Below are positions 46,699 through 59,900 of a stretch of DNA of 64,000 nt, piece by piece. The translations under genes and the position numbers were made by a program. Under the pieces are notes generated by a model. That model saw only the letters and a program-made list of their open reading frames with translations, had not been told where the DNA came from and ran no database searches. Numbering within the stretch: position 1 is the stretch's first letter; each line of letters opens with the position of its first letter. Source of the stretch: Pycnopodia helianthoides (lineage: Eukaryota > Echinodermata > Asteroidea > Forcipulatida > Asteriidae); contig CM063250.1 in the NCBI GenBank assembly GCA_032158295.1, forward strand, positions 4,265,001 to 4,329,000, written 5' to 3'.

Positions 46699-47034
46699 TT
46701 AAAGGAACATTTCAGAATTGGTTTTTGCTAACAAAACAGTTGCTGGCAGTGTAAGCACTTTATGTAATCCACCATATACATAAACTGACAAACCTGTAGA
46801 AGTTTGAGATCGATCGGCCATCTGGGTCACGAGAAAATAGTGAAAAACCAATTACACATTTGCATGAAATCATATAGTTTATTCATTTCTCATCAAATAT
46901 GGCATTTCAGACAGAAATATTTCAAGGGATGTTTTCTATACTATCGCCATCATTAGACTGTGTAGGTTTTATGTAAATCTGTGATCAAAATTATATTTAA
47001 GTTTTTTCTTACCAATTCTGTAATGTTCCTTTAA
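46699..47034 (+). mobile_element. TTTAAAGG element, family 1, internal deletion
   Basis: Both ends are present. About 55 bp around the central short hairpin are missing (ATCATATAG joins directly to TTTATTCATTTC). Confidence 0.8.
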
Positions 47035-47354
47035 GTTTCTGTCTAATCTTGTAAAAGTCAATGGAAAAACAAGTGGCCCCCATCTACGTGAGGTGTCAAC
47101 ATCCTATCGAGCTGGCTGTGTGTGCAAATGTTTTGCAATCATCAATCCCGTCAATTACAGAAATATAGACAATTGGGTTAGTTCGTCCGGACGGGGACAC
47201 TGATTGCGTGTAATACAGTGGCTACTCGAAATAGCACTAAACAAGAAGCACATCAATCCTTGACATGTCCCACGCCGTCTTGTGCCAAAGTTAGAGAGCA
47301 CTGTTTTGGCAGCATCTTAAAGATAAGGTGTACATTAGACCTCTGAGACGTATA

Positions 47355-47845
47355 TGCTCACTATCTTTGCATCAAGATAAGGTACAGTAAGATAGTGCTG
47401 GCAAAGTCGCAGTTACTTGGATGCTTACTAACATGCTTACTCTCTTTGAATCAAGATAAGGTACCTTAAGATAGCGTTGACAAAATCGCCGTTACTTGAA
47501 TGCTTACTAAGGTACGAAAACATGCTTTACTCTCTTTGAATCAAAATAATGTACAGCAAGATAGGGTTGACAAATTCGCAGTATCCTAAATGCCTAATAA
47601 GGCACACATAGGCCTGCTTACATGGGCTCATGGTTTGGTTTAAACATGAATAGGTAATTTATGTCTCTGCTTTTTTATTCAAAGGTGTGCATAATATAGA
47701 ACGAGTTTTCCTCGGCAGTGTCCGTCTCTAACACAATAATTTACGAGATTTGACGGTAATAATTAAGAACGTCAATGGTCTTCTGGGATACATGCATTGT
47801 GATGACAATTCGATAAAACTGATTGGAAGTCACAGCTCAGTTTAT
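47355..47845 (+). repeat. Segmental duplication, right copy
   Basis: It matches 44545-45030 in the same orientation, with scattered substitutions and small indels, down to AAGTCACAGCTCAGTTT. Confidence 0.8.
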
Positions 47846-47849
47846 ACAC

Positions 47850-49075
47850 CAGGGATGTCATTGGATTGTTTGTTAAAGACAAACTGAGTAGAAAGGAGAC
47901 ACTGTAGACGTCAGATGGTCATTTTCATTATTGTCCTGGTGGCACGAAGCCATAAAAAAAGCATCCGGAGACCTTTAACTTGAAATAAAAGTGATTTTGT
48001 TTTTCCTCTTTGATTATCATTTTATAGATTAAGAATGTGTATCTTCTTTTGCAACCTGCCTATTTGTTGACAATGCAATTAACTTTCTTTCCCTGACTGG
48101 GTGCAATTTTCAACCCCGTGATCAAGCAAAATACGGTTTCCTTTGCCCTGCATTTTAATAAACTTTGTTTAACAAAAAATAAATGAATTCTTTTCGTCAT
48201 AACGAGAAGAAAAGAAAATATAATATATATATATGTATGTATATATTTTTAACGTTTGAACATTTCTAAATTTTAAAAGATAAGTATTACTTTCTCTAAA
48301 CCCCCAATCTAAGTACAGGCCAAAATTATGTTTAAAGTACCATGTTATTATTGGGTGTTTTTTATTATAGTTTGAAAAATCTGCCTTTAAAGTAATTCAA
48401 AAACAAAAGGTTCGCACAAGAACCATTGTACATATACACAACGTATAAATGACGAATGACAAGTGCAGCACAACTTTCATCCCCTGACCAACGATGTGGC
48501 TAATACAAAGCAAGCTTGGGGTCGATGTGGCTAATACAAAGCAAGCTTGGGGTCGATGTGTTTCTAGTACAGCGAGTGCCTGGTTTTTTGCTTTTCTTAA
48601 GAAGAAAAAAAGAAATTGATAAAAAGATCAGTCTGTCGGTGACTGTTATCTAGTCAGAGGTAACATGGGTTGAAAACCAAGTTGTCAATTCTTAGTTTAT
48701 GTAATAACTGCCTCTGACGAAGGTCCGGTTTGGATCGAAAGTTAAGACCATCTCCCCTACAAATGTTTTGATATATATATATATATTTTTTTTTACATTA
48801 ATTCATCCATTTATTCTACAGGTGCAGTAATATCCCCCGTTTCTATGAGTGATGCCTAAAACTATATCCATCACAATTTCTCTGTTCCTCTAAACTGAAG
48901 AAGTATAGTAAGGAAGGTGAGCAATTATTTTTTTACAAAATATGTAGGTTTGCCTTATTTTGATGCATGACTACATGCGAAACGACCACTTTTACGTTTG
49001 AATATGATGTACATCATTAAAAAGATCCATATGTAATAAATGCACCGGGGATAAAGAATATTAATTAGTTTTCAC
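47850..49075. other. Unrecognised non-coding DNA
   Basis: It contains (TA)n stretches at 48222 and 48772, and CTCTGACGAAGGTCCGGTTTGG at 48712, a phrase like one that recurs in invertebrate retroelements. No frame supports a gene. Confidence 0.4.
48492..48559 (+). repeat. Tandem duplication of 31 bp
   Basis: CGATGTGGCTAATACAAAGC + AAGCTTGGGGT occurs twice exactly, with a third partial start at 48554. Confidence 0.85.
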
Positions 49076-49076
49076 C

Positions 49077-49440
49077 TTTAAAGGTATTATACAGGATTGG
49101 TAGAGCTGACAAAATAGTCGCAGACTGTGTTCATGTTTTGTGTGATTCAACATATGCATGAACAAACAAACCTGTGAAAGTTGGAGCTCAATTGGTTATC
49201 GAGGTCACGAGAAAATAGTGAAAAGAAACTTTATGTGTTTTCTGTTATTTCAAACATCGAGTTTTTATCACGCCTGATAACAACTATTGTTTTACTCATT
49301 TCTCAGAAACGATAGCAACTTAGGCAGAAATGTTTTAAGGAACCCTTTCTACCATTACTTAGTTTAAATCATGTAAGTTATGTGTGAATCTGTGAACATT
49401 TGTGTTTTTCGATCTTACCAAAAGTGTACATGGCCTTTAA
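49077..49440 (-). mobile_element. TTTAAAGG element, family 2, inverted
   Basis: The left end TTTAAAGGTATTATACAGGA and right end CCAAAAGTGTACATGGCCTTTAA pair only partly. The central palindrome is imperfect (TTTTATCACGCCTGATAA). Confidence 0.72.
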
Positions 49441-50603
49441 GATCAATGTGAATGTAATCATTGTATACTCAGTGTAATAACGCGTACACGTTCATTATGT
49501 CTTAATACCGCGCAAGAGGACGACTTTGAGCGGCGTCCGTTTTGGCTCATCTCCCCATACACCCCCCCCCCCTCCTCACCCCCCCCCCCCACCTTCCCCT
49601 TCATATCTTACGCCACCGGTATCTATGGATTTAATTAAAGCTCTCGTTTCCACATTCATCCAGTATAAGTTAAGGTCAAGGGAACCCGCACAAAAAAATG
49701 GCTCATCTTAACGTCTATTGCTTTTAATTAAAAAAAGATGGTCGAGAGTCACATTTAGCCGGCAAGGTTATACACAAAAGGGTTTTTTAAACGCGTATGT
49801 TTTATTTCAATAAAAGGTGAAATTGTCGTGCAGACTTCAGAGTACACTTTTAGTGTCTTATAAAAAAAATGCAACGAGTCATTAATTAAAAATGAGAAGA
49901 ATTTTACAAATTAATCAGCGATAATTGCTCAAAATATTTCGATATTTCGCGGAATTCTCCTTAATATTTTAAATGAACAACTCAATAAAAATAGAAACAA
50001 TATTTCTTGCAATAGCTCCCCCAAAAAACAGTTTTCACGACGATTATTATGATATGACTACGTCAGACCATGGCAGAGCAGTACCACTCCACCCCCCCCC
50101 CCACTCTTTATCTCACTTCGAGAATTACGTAGTAAAATGCGTAGCAACGCGTTGCTGTAGCAACGCCGTTTCCATGGCAACGTATCTGATGGATGAAACA
50201 TCGTGTGCGGGATGAATGAGCCATCGCGCGCCAGAAGGTTGATGAATGACATAGGATTCGAAAACAATTCTCGGGGTTGTCTTGCGGGGCCGCGAGGAGC
50301 ACGACACGCTGCCCCTTGCCAAAACAAAACATTCTACAAGCCGTAGACACACATGCACACATAAACACACGCTGACCATCGGTTCCTTGGTTCGAGACTC
50401 GGTCCTTCAGCAAAGAATAGCATTACACTTTGTAAACACACGATATTATTTTCCTTTTCTTGTGGGAAAAAAAATAAATAAATCCTCGTGTTCTTTTTTT
50501 TATTTCCCCCACCGTAAGTCAAACAGTCTCGATTGTTTGTCTTGAAGTGCCTATGAGCGTTATATCTTGTTTTACACGTGAATCTATCAAGCCGTAACTG
50601 CAC

Positions 50604-50962
50604 TTAAAGGCCCTGTACACTATTGGTAAGATCGAAAAACACAAATGTTCACAGATTCACACATAACTTACATGATTTAAAGTAAGTAATGGTAGAAAGG
50701 GTTCCTGAAAACAATTCTGCCTAAAATGCTATCGTTTGTGAGAAATGAGTAAAATAACAGTTTTTATCACGCGTGATAAAAACTTGATGTTTGAAAAAAT
50801 CAGAAAACGCATAAGATCTCTTTTCACTATTTTCTCGTGACCTCGATGACCAATTGAGCTCAATCTTTCACAGGTTTGTTTGTTCATGCACAATTATGTT
50901 GAATCACACAAAATGTGGACACTGGTTTTGAGCTGTTACCAAAAGTGTACAATACCTTTAAA
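50604..50962 (+). mobile_element. TTTAAAGG element, family 2
   Basis: Complete copy whose centre has changed to TTTATCACGCGTGATAAA (50763-50780), still a perfect palindrome. Confidence 0.75.
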
Positions 50963-50964
50963 GC

Positions 50965-52060
50965 TGTGACGCTAATACGTGTCCGTTTGATTCGATTTCG
51001 AATACAATTATGCTTCATTTGCTGCTTTGTTTTTGCCTTATTTTATCAGGGAATACTAGTCTAGTCGACAAGCTGCGATAGTAAAGGCATGCCGGTTATA
51101 ATGCCCCTTGATGCTATGCAGTTATGTAAAATGCTTCACTCTTTCCCCGGGGTTTGTTCTATAATACGCTCACAGCTTCTAGATTAGAACTTCCGTCAGT
51201 GCAGCTCATGGCAATCGTCACAAATTATTTTCCCCCCAAATAGAGGACGCGGCTCGCAGTAACCCGATTTCAGCCTCTTTCGTGTCATAATAACGTGCAT
51301 CTTCGATATCCAGGGGTGTTTAAATGGGCGTGGCTTCATGTGAACGTGTCAATGGATCGGGCTGATGATGTAGGAGGCTGACTATAACGACGAGTGTTTA
51401 TGATGTCACTGGCGAGAAGCCGGTGCTCCACTCTCACTCACGCCGCTTGTGTTTTTTTTTTAAAGGGTCTGCGCTGATGCATTGGAAATGACAGAAAATG
51501 CAGCGAGTTTAATAAGAAGTTTCATTACGTGGCGGGGAAATGTTAATTTAACTAAATACACCTGCTGAGCGAAATATACAAAGTGGAAGGGGACCAGTGA
51601 CAAGCTAAGGTATACGTTGCATGGCACTTAGGATGGTGACGCATTTTGTAGAGCAACAATTTGCTTTGCAAAATGTTTGTGCTTTATAAAATTGAGCCAT
51701 AAGCTAACACGCGAATCGAAAGAGACAACGTGTCCCCCTCTAATATAATGTTGTCCCTTTTGGAGAATAAATGTCAAGATGCCATCAATAAATGATTCCA
51801 ACAACGGCAGAGAAATAATTTATACGAGGTACGACAGATTGGTTCGTTTACCAACCTTTTGATTAGTGCCATGCCTTTTGTTGTCTGTATTTACAAGCAA
51901 TCTAACGAAAGTCAACACTATTATAGACAGATATAATTGAGTCACAGTTTTCTCTTAATTAGACGGTCGTTTAGTGCCAACAAAAGGTACGGAGTTCTAG
52001 AAGTGATATGGGACTTGTTCAAACTCTGAGAGAATTATCAGATGATGATGACAGAAAAAC
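50965..52060. other. Unrecognised non-coding DNA
   Basis: No gene, repeat family or RNA is recognised. Confidence 0.45.
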
Positions 52061-52076
52061 ATGCTGTCCCCATCCC

Positions 52077-52375
52077 ACGATAAATATCTAGGGATGTCGA
52101 CATCTTATACTGGAATGTCGACATCTACCCCCCAAAAAAAAATTCACCCCTCGGTAGACGACCTCAGCAGGTCGACACCTTCCCTTCACAATGTCGTCAT
52201 CTTGAGATCATCTCAGAGAGGATTTACATCCTTTCCCTATTAGATGTCGACATCACTTTGTTAAATAATGATCCCGGATAGTCGACATTGTACTTGAGAC
52301 GTTCATCATCCATAAATAATCTCGGGGGTCGACATAAACCTAAAGTTGTCGTCACACTGAGAGTCGACATCTTTA
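52077..52375. repeat. Second GTCGAC cluster
   Basis: Seven GTCGAC sites, mostly in GATGTCGACATC or AGTCGACAT context, with GTCGTC variants between them. It is looser than the array at 43725 and no clear unit length is seen. Confidence 0.6.
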
Positions 52376-52879
52376 ACTTTCCAAGTTCGTCGTACTCGCA
52401 ATCCCGATATATCTCAGGATCTCAAACAAAGTCAGATGGCACTTCTAGAGCTCCGTAAATAATATTCTTAAAAAAATAACAATAATCGTATGCGGTTTGG
52501 AAGATTCGTGACAACAGTTACGAAAGAGGTTGCAACAACAGACAAGCGATTACAGTCAAAAGTTATTGCCAATAACTACATCCCCTGCCGTAAATGAGTC
52601 GTGAAGCATTAGTACATTTTAGTGGCTGGATATTGCTTTAATATTAAAGCTGACGGACTATGGGCGTGTTTTGTGGGGGGGGGGGGGCGTAGTGGTTGCA
52701 ATTATCCCGTCAGGTTTATCCGAGCGTGGTTCCCTTCATTACTGTCCTACAAAATAAATGTTTACAACGCTGGCATAACGCTATAGTCATCAAGCTACTC
52801 CAAAATGTACTAAGTGAATAAAAAATGTATTAAGCAGAAGTTACACGTCAAAATACAATATATATTGTATAATTGTATT

Positions 52880-53150
52880 TGACTTGTGCCTTGTTTGCTT
52901 AGCAAAAACCTTTCAAAAGCCGATGATGTAATCTATACCTTTAAGGGCATTCCCCAATTGCACAAAGCCTGTAACACCAAAAAGTTGCTAAGCACGGATA
53001 AATCTTGCTTAGCAGAAATAGGTTACCAGCCAACATTCCGTAGAGCTTACATTATTGCAACTGGTGCCCCCCTCATTTTCTATCGCAATTTTTAAAGCAA
53101 TTTGTTAAGCAATAATGTGTTTAACATGCAGCTTTATGAAATTGGGCCTG
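52880..53150. repeat. TGCTTAGCAGAA-type dispersed repeat
   Basis: TTGCTTAGCA, TTGCTAAGCA, CTTGCTTAGCAGAAATAGG and TTGTTAAGCAATAA alternate over 230 bp. Related pieces (CGCTTAGCAGAAG ... TTCTGCTAAG) occur at 14460-14565 and 19440-19530. This looks like an inverted-repeat family with unclear ends. Confidence 0.4.
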
Positions 53151-53694
53151 GGTCACATCTAGTCCAAGTACGGGTTGGTCTAACGGCTGACACCCCCCCC
53201 CCCACAAAAAAAAAAAACAAACAAACAAACAAACAAACAAACATACTGGACACCCCTCCAGATGGAACAAAGGAAATCATTATCGATGAAAAATTGAGCG
53301 GATGAGATTTGACAGTACTGGGGTAATGTAAATGATGGGCATCATCTTGCAAGCAATAAAGACATTCACTGTCGTTATATCATACTCGGGGTTTTACGTC
53401 CAGCTGTCGTCGATCGATAACGTTGGAAATCATCAACTGCGTTTTCTTTACAATTATTACTCTGTATAAAGAGAATATACTTCTTGTCACAATCAGCTGG
53501 CCGCTGCAAGACTGCAGCCAGCTCTGTGGAAGGTGTGTTGGTTCGTTCTGACAAGACAAGTGTGCCCTAGTCATTTGAAGGAACCACTATTATTATGTTT
53601 GACTTGTGTCATTTCTTCCCAAATGCTTTTCAAAGTCATCACAAGTCTTCATAAAAATGTCCCCGTGTGTGTGTTAAACAGTGTAGCGCTCTTT

Positions 53695-53795
53695 TCTAGG
53701 TGACGCAGGTGTTTTACCCGCTTACCATGATTTGTACGTGCGACTTGACTCTCAAAAATGGCGAGCGTGGCAGACAGTATCCGCGTGTGACGTAG
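53695..53795 (+). repeat. Dispersed repeat with TGTGACGTA end, interrupted copy
   Basis: It matches 21290-21380 up to GTGTGACGTA, where the small TAGACCTTA element is inserted. Confidence 0.5.
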
Positions 53796-53974
53796 ACCTT
53801 ATGCATATGAAGTCATTTGGGTAGGGCGCCCTCGCCTAGAGGTCAAAAGGAAGATGCTCATTTGGGGCAACCCTGTTCGCCGCGCGTACAAAAAATCTGT
53901 GCGTTTCAATTGTTTCTTCATCGGTTAAACCTCTAATTATGGTGGCTTGATGACGTCAATGCGTAAGGTCTATA
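53793..53974. mobile_element. Small TAGACCTTA-ended element
   Basis: TAGACCTTATGCAT at 53793 is inverted, with one mismatch, as ATGCGTAAGGTCTA at 53959-53972, followed by TA. The 180-bp element interrupts a dispersed repeat containing GCAGACAGTA.CCGCGTGTGACGTA that is unbroken at 21351. Confidence 0.6.
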
Positions 53975-56900
53975 CATCCTTTACAACGAAGTTACCGCAG
54001 GTACGTGCATTATGATTTGTATCAAGTGTCTCGCCTTCATCTCTCCGGTTCATATTATGTCACCATTTGCGTTTTTTACAAAAGGTCTATTTTGTAAAAG
54101 GGAATGGCACACACAGAAAGAGGAGACTTAACATCCAGGGTTATTTTTTCCAACCATGGCCGTCAAATTCACTCAATTGAGTTTTGGAGTGGGTCGAGGC
54201 ACGTTTCTTTACATATTACTGGTACGCTGTGAGGATGACGCATGGTTGACATTTTCTGAAAGTTGGTGGTATTTTTATTTTTGGGGGATTGCGGTGTTGG
54301 CTTGGTTCGTTCTGTCTTTCTTTAATTGGGGGGTGCTTATTTGGCAAAAGTATTTTACAAATAATTTCCAGGGAAAAAACTTGTCTCCAGTTTTTTTCAA
54401 AACTGTAATGGCGACTCCATGTACAAGGACCTGAGTTTGCTGATCACGGTCACTCTGCCCACTACCCTTAAAAGGCCCCGACGATAAATTTCATGCCTCA
54501 ACTAAACTCCTTGGCCTGTCCTCTGTGCATACCTATAGCGATGAAAACCAAACCATAATACAAATTATGTCCGTTGAAAATGAAAGCAATTCAATACAAT
54601 CCAAGTCCCTTCAGTCTGGCTCCCCGTATAGTATAGGGCCTAGCTCTTCGTTTTATTATTTTGTTATCTCTCGCCGTTTAATATTGTATGAATCAGCCTG
54701 TGTACTGACGTCACACGCGGTTGCATTCTGCTCACTGTCTACCATTTTGGGTGTTAACATTGCATGCAATTGGTTTCACATTGCTCATGCATAAATGGTT
54801 GCCATTTTCTTCTTCTTTTTCTTTCTTTTTTTCGCACGTGATGTTTATCAATCTTGAAACGTAACACGCGACCAAGCAGTAAACAGACGTGAGTAATTAA
54901 AATACTAAACCTTTGGGGAGTCGTACCATACCATGCAACGTCTACCGATTAACATGTATGGAATGACCGATAATTGAACAGAAGGCTCTTTGAAAAAGAA
55001 TTGGAAGTAAATAGCTTACTTTCGATAATCGGTCTTGAAAAATATTAACGCCGTACTAAAGGAGCGCGCGTGACTTCCTCAGATGGTCGAGATAGAAGTA
55101 GAACCAGCTGTCTCTTGTGGTCTGGGTCACCCCCCGAGACACTGCAGTAATTGCCCGTGCGAGAAGTGCCTCTTGTACCGTGGTGCAGCTAGAGGTCATT
55201 ATTTTGCCGGCAGAGTCAATACAGATTCAGGGCTAATTTTAATCGCACGCGTGATATTATTCATTACCTTTATATTAAAAATCAAGTTTTATTGTTTGTT
55301 CGACTATGACGTCATTAATACGTCAGCATAGGAAGTAAGGGTGATTAAGGGATGAAACTATGGGCAAATTGTAATGCGTACCCTGCTTCACAAAAAGGTA
55401 TTTAAGTCGTGAAATGAGATAATTAGTGTATAGCATGCACAGGCACTGCATCCTACTGCGCATGTCTTTTGAGGACGTAACTCACACAAATATTGCCCTT
55501 AACCTCATTTATAACAGTGAAGGACGGGAATACTCCACCACCCCAACCCCCCCCCCCACCCCACCCACGTTGTTCCCCTGTTCCCCTGTTCCCCTGCTCC
55601 CCTCTCCCCGTCAAAAGTGAAGGACAGATATCCTTGCCTCTACAACAGCTATGTCTACCTCTTCAGAGCAGCGTCGCGACGCGACGGCCCCCCGTACAAC
55701 TTCTTCTCATTTGTAATTCATGTATCTCCAGAGCAACATATAAATCTAATCTATCATTATTCACTTCATCTAATTATCCCAAAATGAAAACAGAGCCCAC
55801 GTCAGGGTCAGGACTCCCATGCAGTTAGTCCTGCTGGGAACGTGGTCGATGTCTATTGTACGCATCACCTGCGCATTCGCTATTATAGTCTCGTTTAATA
55901 ATGCAAGACGCCCGGAAACTAAAGCACTGGCAATCGTCTCGCCGGATCCCACTCGGTCAGTCTGTAACACTAGTGTTTTTAGAGGGCCCTCGTAGGATGT
56001 CAAGTTTGAAGATGAAGTACACCATCGGTTACAAAACATCATACCGTTAGGCCTATACACTGGGTTTTCGTGTGCCCCCCCCCCAACCACCACACACACA
56101 CACACATGAACAGTATTGGCATCCTCGTTTTAAAGCTTTAGCCATTCCTATTACCCCCCCCCCCCCATACCAATAGCTAATTAGCATTCACCAATTAAAC
56201 TGCAATAATTAAACTTCACTGCGACTCTCAGTCCCGCGAAAAGTACAACTTAGTTTGTCATCAAAATCAAATCTACTAAGCTGGAGTATAGCATGGAAAG
56301 CATTGTCCTTCGGTTTGGTCTTGTGTTTTCTTCTCTTTTGGATGAATTTGCGAGCCGTGCCCGCATGATGATGAAGAGAGAGATCAGATGAACGAGGGGA
56401 GAGAAGCTCGAAACACTGCCCCAGTTTCATATAACAATAATAGTACAACATTACTTATGCATGCCCTGTATAACCACAGTTACTGGGGCATGATCGCTAC
56501 AAAGTCACGAACACGCTAATGAAGGGCCGTGAGGCAACCAGTTTCACGCATGGCACTCGCCGTACAAAATCATTTCAATTTTCATAAAACAACATTTCAG
56601 AGAAAGTAAGACTTTGTTTGTTAGAAGAGAAACAATGTTGTTGCAGTGGTCCTCTTGCGCGTACGGGTCGTGCCTCGAAGTTGTCTGGCAATATTGGCTT
56701 TAGTGACGGCCCTTCTCGGCGTTTCTGTTGGCAAGTCATGTAAGGCTATATATATTAATGCGACTGGGGTCCATTCCATTAGAGCTTCTGAACGAGACTA
56801 TACATTGCTTAGCACATTATTCTAAATAACTATAGTTTCAAGCGATGAACTGTGCATTTTGGTTGGTGACCTGTTGTTTTGCTTACCACCATTCGACTGG

Positions 56901-59900
56901 TGAGCTCCGATATCTTATTTATGAGACTAAAAGCAGATGCATTACATTTGCGGGTCCGATTTCATGAACTGCTAACGAAGCAGAAAAAAATATCCAATTA
57001 GGCACGAATAACTTTCCTTGCAAAGAGAGAGAGAAAGAAAGAGAGAGATGGGGGGATGGAGAAAGGTTGCAGTAAAAATGCAGCCTCATGTGTACCGTGC
57101 ATCCTGGTTTGCTTCCCCTCTTATTTTGTTCCCTACATTGCAAAAGAAAAAAAGGGTTCTTCGTTTGGACGATGTGGTAAAATTAATGTCTAAAATGTTT
57201 ACCCCTAAACTGCACACAATTTCACTTAAAATTTCGTTCATTTTTGTAAAGTGACAATTACAAATACTGAATATTTTTAAGGCAACCTAGCCAAAGAGGC
57301 TTGAATTCTATATATAGACCTCCCTCCTCGAACGAGGGGATGTTTTTACACAAAAAAAGAGACACTTACGTCCCACTCTGGCTATAAATAAGGAACATCC
57401 CGCCTTCTGCCCGGCTATGGTACCGCTGTTATATTATAGTAATTTATTTTATAGGTTGTTGTATTTTACATGGTGATTTTTTACAATGTTCAGGCGTGGT
57501 GCTTCATGGGGATAACGGACGCGCATGCCCCCCCCCTGGTCATTACCTCGGTGCCCTTAAATTAAAATGCTCCGTACACATTTTGATATTCTCTCCGGAT
57601 GATGCCCTTTACAAGAGCGGAGTACCAGGTTTGAATGTCCACTAAGTGAACGTATTGTTGAAGGTTGAACTTAACTGGTGACCTTGCAATGGAAAATGAC
57701 TTTCACATAATGGCAATTTAAATCAATGGCATTGTACAAATTGCCCATTCGTTTTTAGTAATTTTGGCTTTCTCGCAATGTTCATCTAAGAGGTTTTTTT
57801 TTTTTTTTTTTTTTCGTTCTTTTAAAAGTGTATACATGTATATAGAAACCGCAGAATTTGCGATGGTGTATCGTGCGTAATGGACCTTTTGAAATGAAAG
57901 AAAAACACACACAAAAATATACACAACTAAATGCAAAATTACTCGTTGGAATCTTTGGCGGCAGTTCAAAGATTATACGTGCGGAGTTGGGAATGCAGTT
58001 AAAGTGCAACGAGGAGCTACACTATGGCCCCGTGGTGGATTCGAACCCAGGACTCAGAGAGGTTAGAGACAAAAATGTCCTATTTTTGTAATACACTAAT
58101 CAAGAGAAAAGAACAGGATGAATATTTTGAACGGTAATAGTGAGTGGGCATTACACAAACAATCCTGTTTGAAATTTATTCCAAATGTCAAACTGCAATT
58201 TCCAAGGCATGGACGTGAGCTGCAAACCGAGGTTGCTCATCAGGCATTTACCAATCGAGAATGTAAATGAATTCAACAATAGCACAATAGTCACGGGTGG
58301 GGGGGGGGGGGGGTTGATCAGTAATACAAGCACCACATCTTAAATATTTGTTTGTTTGATTCAGTGTCCCTGGTGCTCATTTACATCAAAGGTAATGTTG
58401 GTTTACATAAAGTGTTTTATTCAAACCCGACTTCTAGCTTCTTTTTTTTGCAAATTTTGTTACTATTTCACACTGCAAATTCGATGGAAATAAACGCTCC
58501 GTACGTTTAAAGGGGACCCCCCTAAAAAGCAACCCGGCCAGCCCGCTGCCTTTAGGCCTATACGTGTTTTGATTTTAAATAATAATGATTTGGCGACATC
58601 ATTTTGTTTGCCGTCGATTTGCGAGTGATATAAATTCACACTCGAGGGCAATAATCTCAAAGATGGCAGGGTTTTCAGTCGTTCCGTGGCGACCGAAACT
58701 TGCACAAACTTGAACTGCTAAAGTTTACTAGACGATTAAAAAGTCGCCAGTGGTGCTTTTCTGATCGCCGGCTCCAGTTTTTTTTCTCTTTCCTGAAAGA
58801 ACTCAATGTATGCGCAGCTTTTTAATTTACATTTTTCGTACGTGTGGTGCATAAACGCGCTTTTTGGCACATCAACATGACCGGGCGTGAAAGTCAAGGT
58901 AAATGCATGGCTCAAAGATACCGCCATCAATTTATTCGAGTGGCAATCATTTTTAATACCTTTTTAGCAGTTTATAAACTCCCTGAAAATAATACTGACA
59001 CATCAAACGTCACCCTCTAACTGTTTTTTGTTTCCCGGGCACCCGCGACACGAGGGTTTCCAGTGGAGTAATTTGGCGTATTAATAGTTTGATCCCCTTC
59101 GCCATCCAAAGGCGTTCGATTACAGGTTTAACCCAATATCCAACACCATTGCATCAAAATGGCTTACCTTCCTCTGCTGTCAGGTAGGGTTTGTCTCTCT
59201 ATATCAAAAGGCTCCAGCTACATCAGATGCCAGCCGTGAATTGCCAACGCCATGGTGGTAGCCCTCTTTTATATATATAAATATATATCTATACTTGCTT
59301 ATCCAACTGCAATGTTTAGCTCACAAAAATATTCCACAGTACTGTATAGAAACGGTGCGTGTACCTCGCTTCACTGTGAATCTCCTCGGGAGTGGAAAAA
59401 GCACCACGCGGTGGCAAGTGCTCGGTTCTCCTGATGATCAGAGGGTCGAACATAAGCGCTTGAAAAATTAATGACGTTCTCTCGCGGTAGTATATATAAA
59501 AGTCTCAGCCGCTGGTGAATTGTGATGCGGAGTGGGAGCCCCGTGCTTGCCTGCTGAGGAGCTGGCGATGCGGGATCACTAGGGCGACACACGGCAGTTT
59601 TGATGACGCGGTTGTTGGTGGCTGGTCTCTCCTCTGTGTGTTGCGTATATGGCCAATGCATGCGGACGCTCAGGCACACAGGCACGGGCAATGTGCTTTG
59701 GGGAATTGTTGCTTGACTGAACTCCCCCGTGTTCTGAGCAAACCGAAATGACACTTTAAAGCCTCTGTTGTCAACTCTTTCTATAGTAAATGGTGCTCTT
59801 TATTAATTAATGGTCCTCTCTCTTAAAGCCGTGAGCTATCCGTAGAATTCAGTTAATCTGGCTGAAAAATGCAGTGGAATGCTGTCAAATGGTGTCATTG

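Noticed and set aside
54156..54434. 92-codon frame with good start context ACCATGG and a hydrophobic middle
   Set aside because: No domain recognised, no splice partners, and its length is within chance for AT-rich DNA with several thousand possible starts.
55083..55331. 82-codon frame with a Cys-rich start (HCSNCPCEKC)
   Set aside because: The cysteine spacing fits no zinc-finger or small toxin-like family I can name, and there is no signal peptide or neighbouring exon.
58020..58060. GGTTCGAATCC-like B box on minus
   Set aside because: No A box at the right distance, so a tRNA or SINE call is not supported.
59371..59754. 127-codon minus-strand frame near a TATA-like motif
   Set aside because: It overlaps another open frame on plus, has no domain, and lacks supporting splice or polyadenylation signals.
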